Origin: Bacteroides sp. ET71
GTDB taxonomy: Bacteria; Bacteroidota; Bacteroidia; Bacteroidales; Bacteroidaceae
Direction of reading: 5' to 3'
Assembly (NCBI RefSeq): GCF_023336905.1
Contig: NZ_JAMBLS010000001.1
Location: 238,469 to 302,468 of the forward strand
Length of the DNA: 64,000 bases
Positions 18,773-26,922 of the stretch are shown here, piece by piece. The notes beneath the pieces are model-generated. The model searched no databases. It saw only the letters and a list, made by a program, of their open reading frames with translations, and was not told the origin of the DNA. The first letter of the stretch is position 1. The number at the start of each line of letters is the position of its first letter. Position numbers and translations under genes: made by a program.

Positions 18773-19933
18773 ATGAAGAAACAGATAGCCATACTCGGCT
18801 CCACCGGTTCCATCGGCACCCAGGCCCTGCAGGTCATCGAGGAGCACCCCGACCTGTACGAAGCCTATGTGCTGACCGCCAACAACCGCGTGGACGAGCT
18901 GATAGCCCAGGCGCGGAAATTCCAGCCCGAGGCCGTGGTGATAGCCAACAAATCGAAATACCCTCCACTGAAAGAGGCCTTGTCCGACCTGCCCACCAAG
19001 GTCTACGCGGGCGAAGAGGCCCTGTGCCAGATTGTACAGGAGAAGCCCGTGGACATTGTGCTGACGGCCATGGTGGGCTATGCCGGATTGAAGCCTACCA
19101 TCAATGCCATCCGTGCCCGCAAGACCATCGCCCTGGCCAACAAGGAAACACTGGTGGTGGCCGGCGACCTCATCAACGACCTGGCGCGGGTGAACGGCAC
19201 GCCCATTCTTCCGGTGGACTCCGAGCACTCGGCCGTTTTCCAATGCCTGGCGGGCGAGGTGGGCAATCCGATAGAAAAGGTCATCCTGACCGCTTCCGGC
19301 GGTCCCTTCCGCACCTATACCCACGAGCAACTGGCCACGGTGACCAAGGAGCAGGCCCTGCATCACCCCACTTGGAACATGGGCGCGAAAATCACCATCG
19401 ACTCCGCCTCGATGATGAACAAGGGCTTCGAGGTGATAGAGGCCAAGTGGCTCTTCGGGGTGCGCCCGGAGCAGATAGAAGTGGTGGTGCATCCGCAATC
19501 GGTCATTCACTCGATGGTGCAGTTCGAAGACGGAGCCATCAAGGCACAACTGGGGATGCCGGACATGCGCCTGCCCATCCAGTACGCCTTCTCCTACCCC
19601 GACCGCGTCCGCTCGTCATTCCCCCGGCTTGACTTCGCCACATGTTCGGCCCTCACCTTCGAGCGCCCCGACACCACGCGCTTCCGCAACCTGGCCCTGG
19701 CCTACGAGGCACTGCACCGGGGAGGGAACCTGCCGTGCATCATCAATGCCGCCAACGAGATATGCGTCCACGCCTTCCTGACGGACCGCGTGTCTTTCCT
19801 AGGCATGAGCGACGTCATCGAGAAGACCCTGACGCGCGTGCCGTTCATTGCCAAGCCCACCTACGAGGACTATGTGCAGACGGACGCCGAAGCGCGCCGC
19901 GTGGCAGAAGAAATCCTTACAAACAGGGGCTGA
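18773..19933 (+). CDS. dxr: 1-deoxy-D-xylulose 5-phosphate reductoisomerase
   Basis: Dxr makes 2-C-methyl-D-erythritol 4-phosphate in the non-mevalonate isoprenoid pathway using NADPH and a divalent metal. The 386-residue protein begins with the nucleotide motif ILGSTGSIGTQ and contains LANKETLVVAG, VDSEHSAVFQ and TIDSASMMNKGFEVIEA, with the metal- and substrate-binding residues of the family. Thirty-one bases separate it from the M23 gene. Confidence 0.96.
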   Translation: MKKQIAILGSTGSIGTQALQVIEEHPDLYEAYVLTANNRVDELIAQARKFQPEAVVIANKSKYPPLKEALSDLPTKVYAGEEALCQIVQEKPVDIVLTAMVGYAGLKPTINAIRARKTIALANKETLVVAGDLINDLARVNGTPILPVDSEHSAVFQCLAGEVGNPIEKVILTASGGPFRTYTHEQLATVTKEQALHHPTWNMGAKITIDSASMMNKGFEVIEAKWLFGVRPEQIEVVVHPQSVIHSMVQFEDGAIKAQLGMPDMRLPIQYAFSYPDRVRSSFPRLDFATCSALTFERPDTTRFRNLALAYEALHRGGNLPCIINAANEICVHAFLTDRVSFLGMSDVIEKTLTRVPFIAKPTYEDYVQTDAEARRVAEEILTNRG

Positions 19934-19948
19934 GGGACACCCCTCTTT

Positions 19949-20050
19949 CCCGTTTGTCCCCGACGACACCCTCGTGGGGGACAAACGAGACCCTCGTCGG
20001 GGACAAACGATACCCTCGTCGGGGACAAACGGGAACCTCGTGGGGGATAA
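19949..20050. repeat. Period-22 tandem array between dxr and rseP
   Basis: Three full 22-base units and one partial (starts 19968, 19990, 20012, 20034) share CCTCGTNGGGGACAAACG. They are preceded by an inverted copy, CGTTTGTCCCCGACGA, so a hairpin can form with the downstream units. Confidence 0.85.
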
Positions 20051-20135
20051 GTAAAATAGATATTGATTATCAGAGTATTATAAATAAGAGAGAAGAGAAA
20101 CAAGTAAAAATAAGAAAAGTAATAATTAGAGACAA

Positions 20136-21497
20136 ATGGAAACATTCTTAATCCGTGCCCTCCAGCTCATCCTGAGCCTTTCGCTCCTGGTGATTATTCA
20201 CGAGATGGGGCACTTCCTCTTTGCCCGGCTGTTCAAGACGCGGGTAGAAAAGTTCTGCCTGTTCTTCGACCCTTGGTTCACGCTCTTCAAGTTCAAGCCC
20301 AAACGCAGTGAGACGGAATACGCCGTCGGCTGGCTGCCGCTGGGCGGATACGTCAAAATCAGCGGCATGATAGACGAATCCATGGACCTGGAGCAGATGA
20401 AACAACCGCCCCAACCTTGGGAATTCCGCTCGAAGCCCGCCTGGCAACGCCTGCTCATCATGGTGGGCGGCGTGCTGTTCAACTTCCTCCTGGCCCTGTT
20501 CATCTACTCGATGATACTTTTTGCCTGGGGTGACACGTACATCCCCGTGCAGAAAGCCCCGTTGGGCATGGACTTCAACGAGACGATGCACCAAGTGGGC
20601 TTCCAGGATGGAGACGTGCTCATCTCTGCCGACAGCAAGCCTTTCGAGCGCATGGGAGCCGACCTGCTGATGGGCATTGTGGACGCCCGCCAGGTCACCG
20701 TCCTGCGCGACGGCAAGGAGGCTTCGGTCTATATCCCCGACGGCCTGATGGACCGCCTGCTGGCCGACAGCGTACGCTTTGCCGACTTCCGCATCCCCTT
20801 CGTGCTGGACAGCCTTGCCGCAGGCAGCCCCGCCCAACTGGCCGGCCTGCTGCCCGGTGACAGCATCACGCACCTGGACGGGGAACGCATCGCCTACCTC
20901 GACTTCCGCGAACAGATGGCGCGGCGTCATGAGCAATACGCTCAGGCCCCGACAGACAGCACCGCCCAGGCCTTGCGCGACATCACGCTGACTTACATGC
21001 GCCAGGGTGTGGAAAACACCGTCGCCCTCCGCGTGGACACGGCCTTCACCATCGGCGTCTATGCGGTGGGACAGACCGACCGTCTGCTGCCCGTAGTGCA
21101 GAAAGACTACAGCTTCTTCGCCTCCTTCCCCGCCGGTGTCAAGTTGGGCGTGGAAACCCTGAAAGGCTACGTGGGCCAGATGAAGTACCTCTTCTCCAAG
21201 GAAGGAGCCAAGCAACTGGGCGGATTCGGCGCCATCGGCAGCATCTTCCCCGCTACGTGGGACTGGCACCAGTTCTGGTACATGACAGCCTTCCTCAGCA
21301 TCATCCTGGCCTTTATGAACATCCTGCCCATCCCGGCACTGGACGGCGGGCATGTGCTCTTCCTCATCTACGAGATTGTGGCACGGCGCAAACCCAGCGA
21401 CAAATTCATGGAGCGGGCTCAGATGGTAGGCATGTTCCTGCTCTTCGCCTTGCTTATCTGGGCGAACCTGAACGACGTGATACGCTTCCTGTTCTAA
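20136..21497 (+). CDS. rseP: RIP metalloprotease RseP (site-2 protease)
   Basis: This intramembrane zinc protease cleaves membrane-anchored regulators such as anti-sigma factors. The 453-residue protein has HEMGH in its first membrane helix (residues 22-26), PDZ-type segments in the middle (PAQLAGLLPGDSITHLDGE), and NILPIPALDGGHVLF in the C-terminal membrane helix carrying the third zinc ligand. Position after dxr is conserved in many bacteria. Confidence 0.93.
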   Translation: METFLIRALQLILSLSLLVIIHEMGHFLFARLFKTRVEKFCLFFDPWFTLFKFKPKRSETEYAVGWLPLGGYVKISGMIDESMDLEQMKQPPQPWEFRSKPAWQRLLIMVGGVLFNFLLALFIYSMILFAWGDTYIPVQKAPLGMDFNETMHQVGFQDGDVLISADSKPFERMGADLLMGIVDARQVTVLRDGKEASVYIPDGLMDRLLADSVRFADFRIPFVLDSLAAGSPAQLAGLLPGDSITHLDGERIAYLDFREQMARRHEQYAQAPTDSTAQALRDITLTYMRQGVENTVALRVDTAFTIGVYAVGQTDRLLPVVQKDYSFFASFPAGVKLGVETLKGYVGQMKYLFSKEGAKQLGGFGAIGSIFPATWDWHQFWYMTAFLSIILAFMNILPIPALDGGHVLFLIYEIVARRKPSDKFMERAQMVGMFLLFALLIWANLNDVIRFLF

Positions 21498-21558
21498 AGC
21501 TCCTGTCTTCTACAAAGTAATAAAGGAACTGGAATCGCAATACAAAATTGCTATCATT

Positions 21559-21632
21559 CTGTCACCCTGAGCGCAGTCAAATGGTCTCACATATTAAGGA
21601 GTGAGATGTTTCGACTCCGCTTAACATGACAG
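21559..21632. repeat. CTGTCAT...ATGACAG interspersed element, copy 3 (diverged)
   Basis: This shorter and more diverged copy (CTGTCACCCTGAGCGCAGTC ... TTAACATGACAG) lies in the gap between convergent rseP and the wzz-like gene. The rest of this ~370-base gap holds only palindromic repeats. Confidence 0.7.
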
Positions 21633-21754
21633 ACTATAACCTTAATGAAATAGTCAAAAGAAGTTTTGAGCGAAGCTAATGATAGTGACTTTACATTACG
21701 ATACACCGCCTTTCTTTACTATTTCATCACTTAAGCAGATGAACGGGCTGTCAT

Positions 21755-21850
21755 AGGAGGTGCCGCATCCTGCGGTACATACACCATACAACATACTAAA
21801 AAACATTCAGAAAACGTGTGATGGCGTGCCGCAAGGATGCGGCACCTCCT
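21755..21850. repeat. Two palindromic repeats after wzz-like 2
   Basis: AGGAG plus GTGCCGCATCCTGCGGTAC (21755-21778), and the inverse orientation GTGCCGCAAGGATGCGGCAC plus CTCCT (21826-21850). They face each other. Confidence 0.75.
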
Positions 21851-21871
21851 AATACACGCTTTTGCCGGCGC

Positions 21872-22897
21872 TTATTTTCTTTTTTTAATTTTGAAGAAAC
21901 CGATGCGGGCATATCCTACCACAACGCCCAACAGCGCGAAGGCTGCCATATATTTCATCTTCGAGGGCGAAGAGGGACGGATAGGCGTCGTGGCTGGTTC
22001 TATCACGGCAAAGACAGGACGCACACGAACGACTTGCGTTTCTGCGGCGTGTACCAGCAAGGTGGCACGGACGTACTCTTCCCTCGCAAAATTAGTCTTG
22101 ACGCGCAGTTTGACCAATTCCTTTCGGGCATTAGTCAAAGAAAGATCGCGATTGCGGTCCTCGAAGGCGGCTTGCACTTCTTGTGCCCGGTAATAGCTCT
22201 TACGGGCTTCTTCTTGCAGTCTTTTTGCGCTGGCCAGTTCCTCACGCTCTTTGCGAGTGCGGTATTCGGTGATATAGGCCTGTATGCGACGGCTGAGGCT
22301 ATCGAGCACAGTGGCGGCCACCAGCGGGTCTTGCATACGGCAAGTAAAAGTAGTGACTCTACGCTCCCTGTCCGGTATGATGGTTATCCTTTCCCGAAGG
22401 AGGTCGACGATGTCGGCGTCCTTGGCAGAGAGGACGGGGAGTCCTTCCGCGAAGGGTGAGGCGGGCGGGGTGACAAGGTCACTTACGACGCTGGCCGGAT
22501 ATTCCCACCACGGACGATGGAGATGATTCTCCAGGTAGTCGCGGAGAGTAAGTGTGCTGTCGGGCGGGCAGTCAGTGGTCTGCACGGGCAGGTCGAAGAG
22601 CGTAATGAGGAAAGACGTAGAGCTGAATATTTCAGGATAAAGACTGGGCTTCAGGGCATCGTAACGCTTTGCACGGCTCAAGCTATTGCTCAAATCAAGT
22701 CCCTCCAGACCCTCGTCGTCGGGAATAGCGATACTTTCGGCAGCGGTAGCGACGACTACTTCATATTCCTGAGGAATGCTGAGGGCGATGAACAGGCCCA
22801 GCAGCAAACCGATGCTCATAGCTTTCAGCAGCGGTTTCCGGTGTTGCCAGGCGACGAGCAGCCAGAGCAGCAGAGAGGTGTATGGAGACTTTTTCAT
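21872..22897 (-). CDS. Wzz-like chain-length determinant protein, cassette 2
   Basis: The start at 22897 (MKKSPYTSLLLWLLVAWQHR) is preferred because the 21 codons further upstream merely translate a palindromic repeat. The 341-residue protein has a membrane helix at about residues 25-45, FTCRMQDPLVAATVLDSLSRRIQAYI, a coiled-coil-prone segment (about 205-270), the motif RPVFAVIEPATTPIRPSSPSK, and a C-terminal helix. It clearly resembles the proteins at 2431-3516 and 34365-35477. About 260 bases with a terminator and three palindromes separate it from the lipoprotein gene upstream. Confidence 0.75.
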   Translation of the reverse strand: MKKSPYTSLLLWLLVAWQHRKPLLKAMSIGLLLGLFIALSIPQEYEVVVATAAESIAIPDDEGLEGLDLSNSLSRAKRYDALKPSLYPEIFSSTSFLITLFDLPVQTTDCPPDSTLTLRDYLENHLHRPWWEYPASVVSDLVTPPASPFAEGLPVLSAKDADIVDLLRERITIIPDRERRVTTFTCRMQDPLVAATVLDSLSRRIQAYITEYRTRKEREELASAKRLQEEARKSYYRAQEVQAAFEDRNRDLSLTNARKELVKLRVKTNFAREEYVRATLLVHAAETQVVRVRPVFAVIEPATTPIRPSSPSKMKYMAAFALLGVVVGYARIGFFKIKKRK

Positions 22898-22926
22898 ATA
22901 TGCAAGTACAGAGAATTTGAAATCAT

Positions 22927-22992
22927 AGGAGGTGCCGCATCCTTGCGGCACATTTACCATGCGCTATAGGAGGTGCCGCATCCTTGCAGCGC
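22927..22992. repeat. Two direct palindromic repeats before wzz-like 2
   Basis: AGGAGGTGCCGCATCCTTGC occurs at 22927 and again at 22968, 41 bases apart. The first is a perfect palindrome (stem GTGCCGCA); the second is decayed on its right arm. Confidence 0.8.
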
Positions 22993-23049
22993 CCTCACAT
23001 TGCCTCTCCTACAACAACATGTTGCAAAGATTGCACCGCGCACTCGAGT

Positions 23050-23074
23050 GTGCCGCAAGGATGCGGCACCTCCT
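23050..23074. repeat. Palindromic repeat, inverse orientation
   Basis: GTGCCGCAAGGATGCGGCAC followed by CTCCT, next to the terminator of lipoprotein 2. Confidence 0.75.
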
Positions 23075-23078
23075 AACA

Positions 23079-23112
23079 GAAAAGAGGCCGCCCCGTGTAC
23101 AGAGGCGGCCTC
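23079..23112 (-). terminator. Terminator after lipoprotein 2
   Basis: Minus strand: GAGGCCGCC ... GGCGGCCTC followed by TTTTC. It lies between the lipoprotein and wzz-like genes, as in the other cassettes. Confidence 0.75.
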
Positions 23113-23157
23113 GATGCGTTACATTACAAGTCTTGAAACATTCTCAATGTCTAAGCT

Positions 23158-25842
23158 TTATTCGTAGGAGAAATTCCATTGACCCAAAGCACCATCTTTT
23201 TCGAAGTTTTTCAACATCAGTGATGTGATATCCTGAGCATCATTTCCAACAGTGCCGCTGAGAGAAACTCCGTATTGTGCTTTATACCAATTTTTGAAGG
23301 CATTGTAGAACTTTACGGAAACCCAAGTATCTAGTGCACCAGGCCTCTTTACATAACTCATCAAGCTTTCAAGGAATTTTTCTTCAGAGCTTGTATCAAT
23401 ATCATCGGCTTTAACACATTCTTCATATGCATCTATTACAGCGTGAGCTTCGGCTGACAATGAAGGTATGGGAACTTTCGGATTTCTTACGATGTCACCC
23501 TTAGTCTGGCCATCTTGTACATAAGTACCCGAGTACCAAATGTGTTCGTCAGGATCTACATTGATAACGGAAGTATCATAGTTCATATTGTTGATATCAA
23601 CCGTCTCAACACTGGTAGTAACGTTCAACGTACCGTAGTTCGTGATGGTAGCATCTTCTGCGGGCAATACCAGGTCTTTGTCCTCGTTGCTGTAAGTGCC
23701 ATATACTTCGTCAGACTCGATGGTCAGCACGCTGCCTTCTTCAACGGTGATGTTACCCAGAGGAATGACGTCGCGGATTTCATTTTTACCGCTTCTGGAG
23801 ATGACGTTCTTCACATTGTCGTTGGCATCACCCTTCTTGTAAACCACTTTACCGTTCACCAATACGATGTCGATCAGATCCAACGGAAGCAGGTATTGAG
23901 CAGGGGTTGTCGCCGTTTCATATCTGTCACCCGGGTCTTCATCCTTGGCCTTTGCATTGAGGTCGAGTGTAACCTGTGCTTCTTCAGTACCAATGTACAG
24001 CGTATTGACGTATGCATATTCGTTTTGGTCAGCGAACTTCGTGTTATCCGTCTGAATCAGGGTGTTGATGTTGCCCATCGTTTCCTGTTCGCTGTCCTTC
24101 ACTTCGAAGGCGATTTCACCTACAGTAGCATCACCGCTCGGATAAACGTATGCGCCAAACTCAACGAATACTGTACCGTCAGTGTTGTCCAAAGCCTTGC
24201 TGTCCTGCGTGCTGATAGAAGCCAATGCACCGGCATAGATAGTACCGTTGTTGGTGATGGTGGCATCAAGCTCAATCTTCTTACCTGCAGTGGCTGTGCC
24301 TGCTGCACCAACCTTCAATACTGCGTCAGCGGCAACAACGATGTTGTCAGCCTTGTCAGCAATGAGGTTTTCGGGCCATTCGGACGTGCCGTTGATAGTC
24401 AGGCTGTTGCTGTTAGTAACCAGTTCGATCTTCACACCATTCTTCGGAGTGGCAATGTTGCCGGTGAAGCTGAGGTTGCCGCCCAGCGTGAAGGTTACTT
24501 CTTGGCCGGCTTTGTACTTGCCGCCTTCGCCGGTCAGAGCATCAATCAGGTTAACCAAGTCGTTCCACTGGGCAACTTCGGTGATGTTGTCCGTTGCCGG
24601 AGTGAAGTTCTGGGGCGTCAGGACAGCGCTCATGCTCTTAGCAGAAACGAGAGCTTTCGGAGCACCGGTCTGCTGGTTTCTCAAGATCTTGGTCATAGAC
24701 CATTCGGCGTTGTTACCGTACAGCTTCTTCAGGTTCTCGATAAGCGTTTGGCTGTCTGCCTGATCAGCGTCTACCTTGAACTCACCCAGCTTCCAAGTAC
24801 CTTGATTACCTTTTACTACGAATACTACGTCCGGGCTGTAAGCAACACCATTAAACCAGCTCAAAGCCTGTTTGATGGGGAACGAGAACACGCGAATCTG
24901 ATGCAGATTTTCGCCGCCAGCCAATGTGAAGTATTTGCTGTCGCCCATGCTGGTAGTCACAGATGTAGCCCAGTCTGAAACTATGAGGTAAGGACTGCTG
25001 TTGTCAGTCGTCAAAACGGCTGCTTTATCCATCGCTTCACGTGTAGCCTCTGTATCAATGTCTCCATACATGGTTCTCACTACATGAGGAATGAGGTGCG
25101 GATTGATCGTTGCTTTGGTAGCAATCACGCCGCCTTGCGCATTCGTGTTAACAGTCATGCTAGTGATGTACATGGCTTTCAGGTAGTCACTGGCCGTGAT
25201 GTAAGCATTGGGTGCGGGCACTACGGCATATTGGTTCAAGGGGCTTACCAAACAGAAATCCCATGCCAAGGCACCATCTGCAGTTACACCTGCGCCACTC
25301 GCGATGAAGTCCTGTGCAGACAATTGGAATCTGTTGGTATAACGGTCGCTAGCGAAGGCGCCGGTCTGTGCCGGTTCGTTAGGCGTAACAACCATTTCCT
25401 CTTGGAAACCTTTGCGCGACCAAGGATAGTAGGCAAAGTACGGACCCTGGTAAATGTTGGCCATCGTCGTCCACGTGGCACCGTTGTCCTCTGTTTCGAA
25501 GCTGGGAATGTTGTAGATCTTCTTGTCTTGATTAGCATTAGAAGAACTCCAGTCCGACTGATTCTGCGTGTTGCCATATTTCCCTTCTTCGTTCAGGTTG
25601 TAGGCAGCCAAACCAATGATATCACCATTGGTAAAGTTTCCTGAAGCACCCATACGTGTGTCGGCCTCGCCGTCTTGCACGGTAATCGTCATGCCTTTCG
25701 ATACCAGGTCGGCACCTACGGTCTCTCCGATTTCAGTGGCAACATTTTGGTTGCCTTCCATTGCGCTCTGGAAGTCGTCGTTCGTACAAGCTGTGAAGCA
25801 GGCTGCCAGTGCGCATGCGCTGAATAATACTCTTTTTTTCAT
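23158..25842 (-). CDS. Fimbrillin-like surface lipoprotein, cassette 2
   Basis: This 894-residue lipoprotein has signal peptide MKKRVLFSACALAACFTAC with lipid-attached Cys19, followed by TNDDF, which fits surface export. The N-terminal half has fimbrillin-family features (ADTRMGASGNFTNGDIIGLAAYN; GPYFAYYPWSRKG). The C-terminal half has repeated short beta segments separated by Asp/Asn/Gly turns (KIELDATITNNGTIYAG; EDATITNYGTLNVTTS), similar to the cassette 1 protein but different in sequence. No enzyme motif is seen. A terminator follows, then the wzz-like gene. Role at the surface (fimbria tip, adhesin or matrix) is inferred. Confidence 0.75.
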   Translation of the reverse strand: MKKRVLFSACALAACFTACTNDDFQSAMEGNQNVATEIGETVGADLVSKGMTITVQDGEADTRMGASGNFTNGDIIGLAAYNLNEEGKYGNTQNQSDWSSSNANQDKKIYNIPSFETEDNGATWTTMANIYQGPYFAYYPWSRKGFQEEMVVTPNEPAQTGAFASDRYTNRFQLSAQDFIASGAGVTADGALAWDFCLVSPLNQYAVVPAPNAYITASDYLKAMYITSMTVNTNAQGGVIATKATINPHLIPHVVRTMYGDIDTEATREAMDKAAVLTTDNSSPYLIVSDWATSVTTSMGDSKYFTLAGGENLHQIRVFSFPIKQALSWFNGVAYSPDVVFVVKGNQGTWKLGEFKVDADQADSQTLIENLKKLYGNNAEWSMTKILRNQQTGAPKALVSAKSMSAVLTPQNFTPATDNITEVAQWNDLVNLIDALTGEGGKYKAGQEVTFTLGGNLSFTGNIATPKNGVKIELVTNSNSLTINGTSEWPENLIADKADNIVVAADAVLKVGAAGTATAGKKIELDATITNNGTIYAGALASISTQDSKALDNTDGTVFVEFGAYVYPSGDATVGEIAFEVKDSEQETMGNINTLIQTDNTKFADQNEYAYVNTLYIGTEEAQVTLDLNAKAKDEDPGDRYETATTPAQYLLPLDLIDIVLVNGKVVYKKGDANDNVKNVISRSGKNEIRDVIPLGNITVEEGSVLTIESDEVYGTYSNEDKDLVLPAEDATITNYGTLNVTTSVETVDINNMNYDTSVINVDPDEHIWYSGTYVQDGQTKGDIVRNPKVPIPSLSAEAHAVIDAYEECVKADDIDTSSEEKFLESLMSYVKRPGALDTWVSVKFYNAFKNWYKAQYGVSLSGTVGNDAQDITSLMLKNFEKDGALGQWNFSYE

Positions 25843-25893
25843 TGTCTTAATTTCAGATTTAACTTAATAACGTTTTACTTTGTTCTAATCGGA

Positions 25894-25998
25894 TTAATAA
25901 TCTTCAGTAGGGAGTTCTGGGCTGAATGCGAAGCCTTTCTCAACCTCCACTTCTACAACCTCCACTACGGGAGCCACGTAATTCAAAACTTTCTCCAT
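25894..25998 (-). CDS. Short peptide with conserved leader, copy 2 (34 aa)
   Basis: The peptide reads MEKVLNYVAPVVEVVEVEVE then KGFA, with the tail FSPELPTEDY. It shares about 22 of the first 24 residues with the copies at 6534-6662 and 31403-31510; the tail is unrelated to theirs apart from a Ser two residues after KGFA and acidic content. It lies about 50 bases before the lipoprotein gene and follows the conserved promoter and leader. There is no signal peptide. Function unknown. Confidence 0.75.
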   Translation of the reverse strand: MEKVLNYVAPVVEVVEVEVEKGFAFSPELPTEDY

Positions 25999-26087
25999 GT
26001 TGTTTTTAATTTTAATTGATTAATACTATGTTATTTATGCTATTTTTCCGTATTTTTGCCTTTGCTATTATTCCTTTCCTTTCCTTG

Positions 26088-26138
26088 GCTCCGTACGAAA
26101 TACGGTGCAAATATGATTAATATTATTCGTTCCACCAA
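26088..26138 (-). promoter_or_regulatory. Conserved cassette promoter with 5' hairpin, copy 2
   Basis: TTGG (26138-26135), 19 bases, CATATTTG (26115-26108), then GCACCGTA-TTTCG-TACGGAGC (26108-26088) on the minus strand. It matches copies 1 and 3. Confidence 0.75.
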
Positions 26139-26242
26139 GAAAAAAATGCTTTTTTTTATCTTTTTTTCTATAATGACACTTCCGGAAAGCATGAGACAAG
26201 CCTCGGAAGGCGATAATTGGCTTCAAAAATGCCTTCCGGCTT

Positions 26243-26644
26243 AAAGCCTGTCTAAAATTCATTTTCTCTGTCATCCTGAGCGCAGTCGAAGGATCCCACT
26301 ATACGTCTGAAAAGTATTAGAGAGATGTTTCGACTTCGCTGCGCTCCGCTCAACATGACAGATACTGCACAATGTATAAACTAGATTTCAGTATCTTCTT
26401 ATATCTAGCCCAAAATCCTACCAAAGTCGTTTCTCCTCCCTACTTCCTCCCTACCTCGTCCCTGTTATAAGACAAGGACGAGGTAGGGACAAGGTACGAA
26501 TTTGGTACGGACTTGTAGAGAGAGAAACACCTGCCCAAGCGCGTAGTGAGGTCACTCGATGCCCCCTCTTGCCTCCCCCGTTTGACGGGGGGAAGAACAA
26601 CGCTCGGGATGACAGGAAAATGAATTTTAAATGACAGGCTCTAA
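26243..26644. repeat. ~400-bp element with ~38-bp imperfect inverted ends
   Basis: The left end (AGCCTGTCTAAAATTCATTT, then TCTGTCATCCTGAGCG) matches the complement of the right end (CGCTCGGGATGACAGGAAAA, then TGAATTTTAAATGACAGGCT). It contains a CTGTCAT element (26268-26361) and the long hairpin at about 26445-26493. No open reading frame inside looks real. The structure is like a non-autonomous mobile element, but no target duplication was established. Confidence 0.55.
26268..26361. repeat. CTGTCAT...ATGACAG interspersed element, copy 4
   Basis: Very close to copy 1 at 6936-7029; both sit at the same place relative to a cassette promoter. Confidence 0.8.
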
Positions 26645-26719
26645 GTATATGAAAAATGCCCCAAAGCCACATCGCACTGTCAAGTCTGTAAGAAAACCAT
26701 TTTTTTAACGGCTTCCATA

Positions 26720-26750
26720 TTTGTATTTTGGGGTATTCTACGTACCTTTG
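26720..26750 (+). promoter_or_regulatory. Promoter of the exporter/HprK-like operon
   Basis: TTTG (26720-26723), 19 bases, TACCTTTG (26743-26750): an exact match to the Bacteroides consensus. The expected transcript start is near 26757, giving a leader of about 140 bases before the ABC transporter ATG. Confidence 0.8.
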
Positions 26751-26796
26751 CGGCAGCAATTTCCTTTCCTACCTTTCTTTGTTCTACAGGAATGTA

Positions 26797-26922
26797 ATGC
26801 GCCTGTACGAATCTCTTGGAGTCTGGTTCAACCGAAAAAGCGATTGGGCTGTGACAGGGTATTTATCGCCCTTTCTCTCTGAGTATATAAAAATATGTAT
26901 AAGAATGTGCTTCGTTTGCTGA
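26797..26922 (+). CDS. Possible 41-residue leader or precursor peptide
   Basis: An ATG at 26797 opens a 41-residue frame (MRLYESLGVWFNRKSDWAVT ... ending CIRMCFVC) within the 5' leader of the ABC transporter operon. It overlaps the transporter start by 28 bases, so it could be a coupled leader peptide or a chance frame. No homologue is recognised. Three Cys lie in the last nine residues. Confidence 0.25.
   Translation: MRLYESLGVWFNRKSDWAVTGYLSPFLSEYIKICIRMCFVC

Noticed and set aside
19949-20050. Possible CRISPR array
   Set aside because: Units are contiguous with no spacers, only three to four copies, and no cas genes are present.
22898-22960. Longer start of wzz-like 2
   Set aside because: The extra 21 codons translate a palindromic repeat; the Met at 22897 matches the N-termini of the other two copies better.
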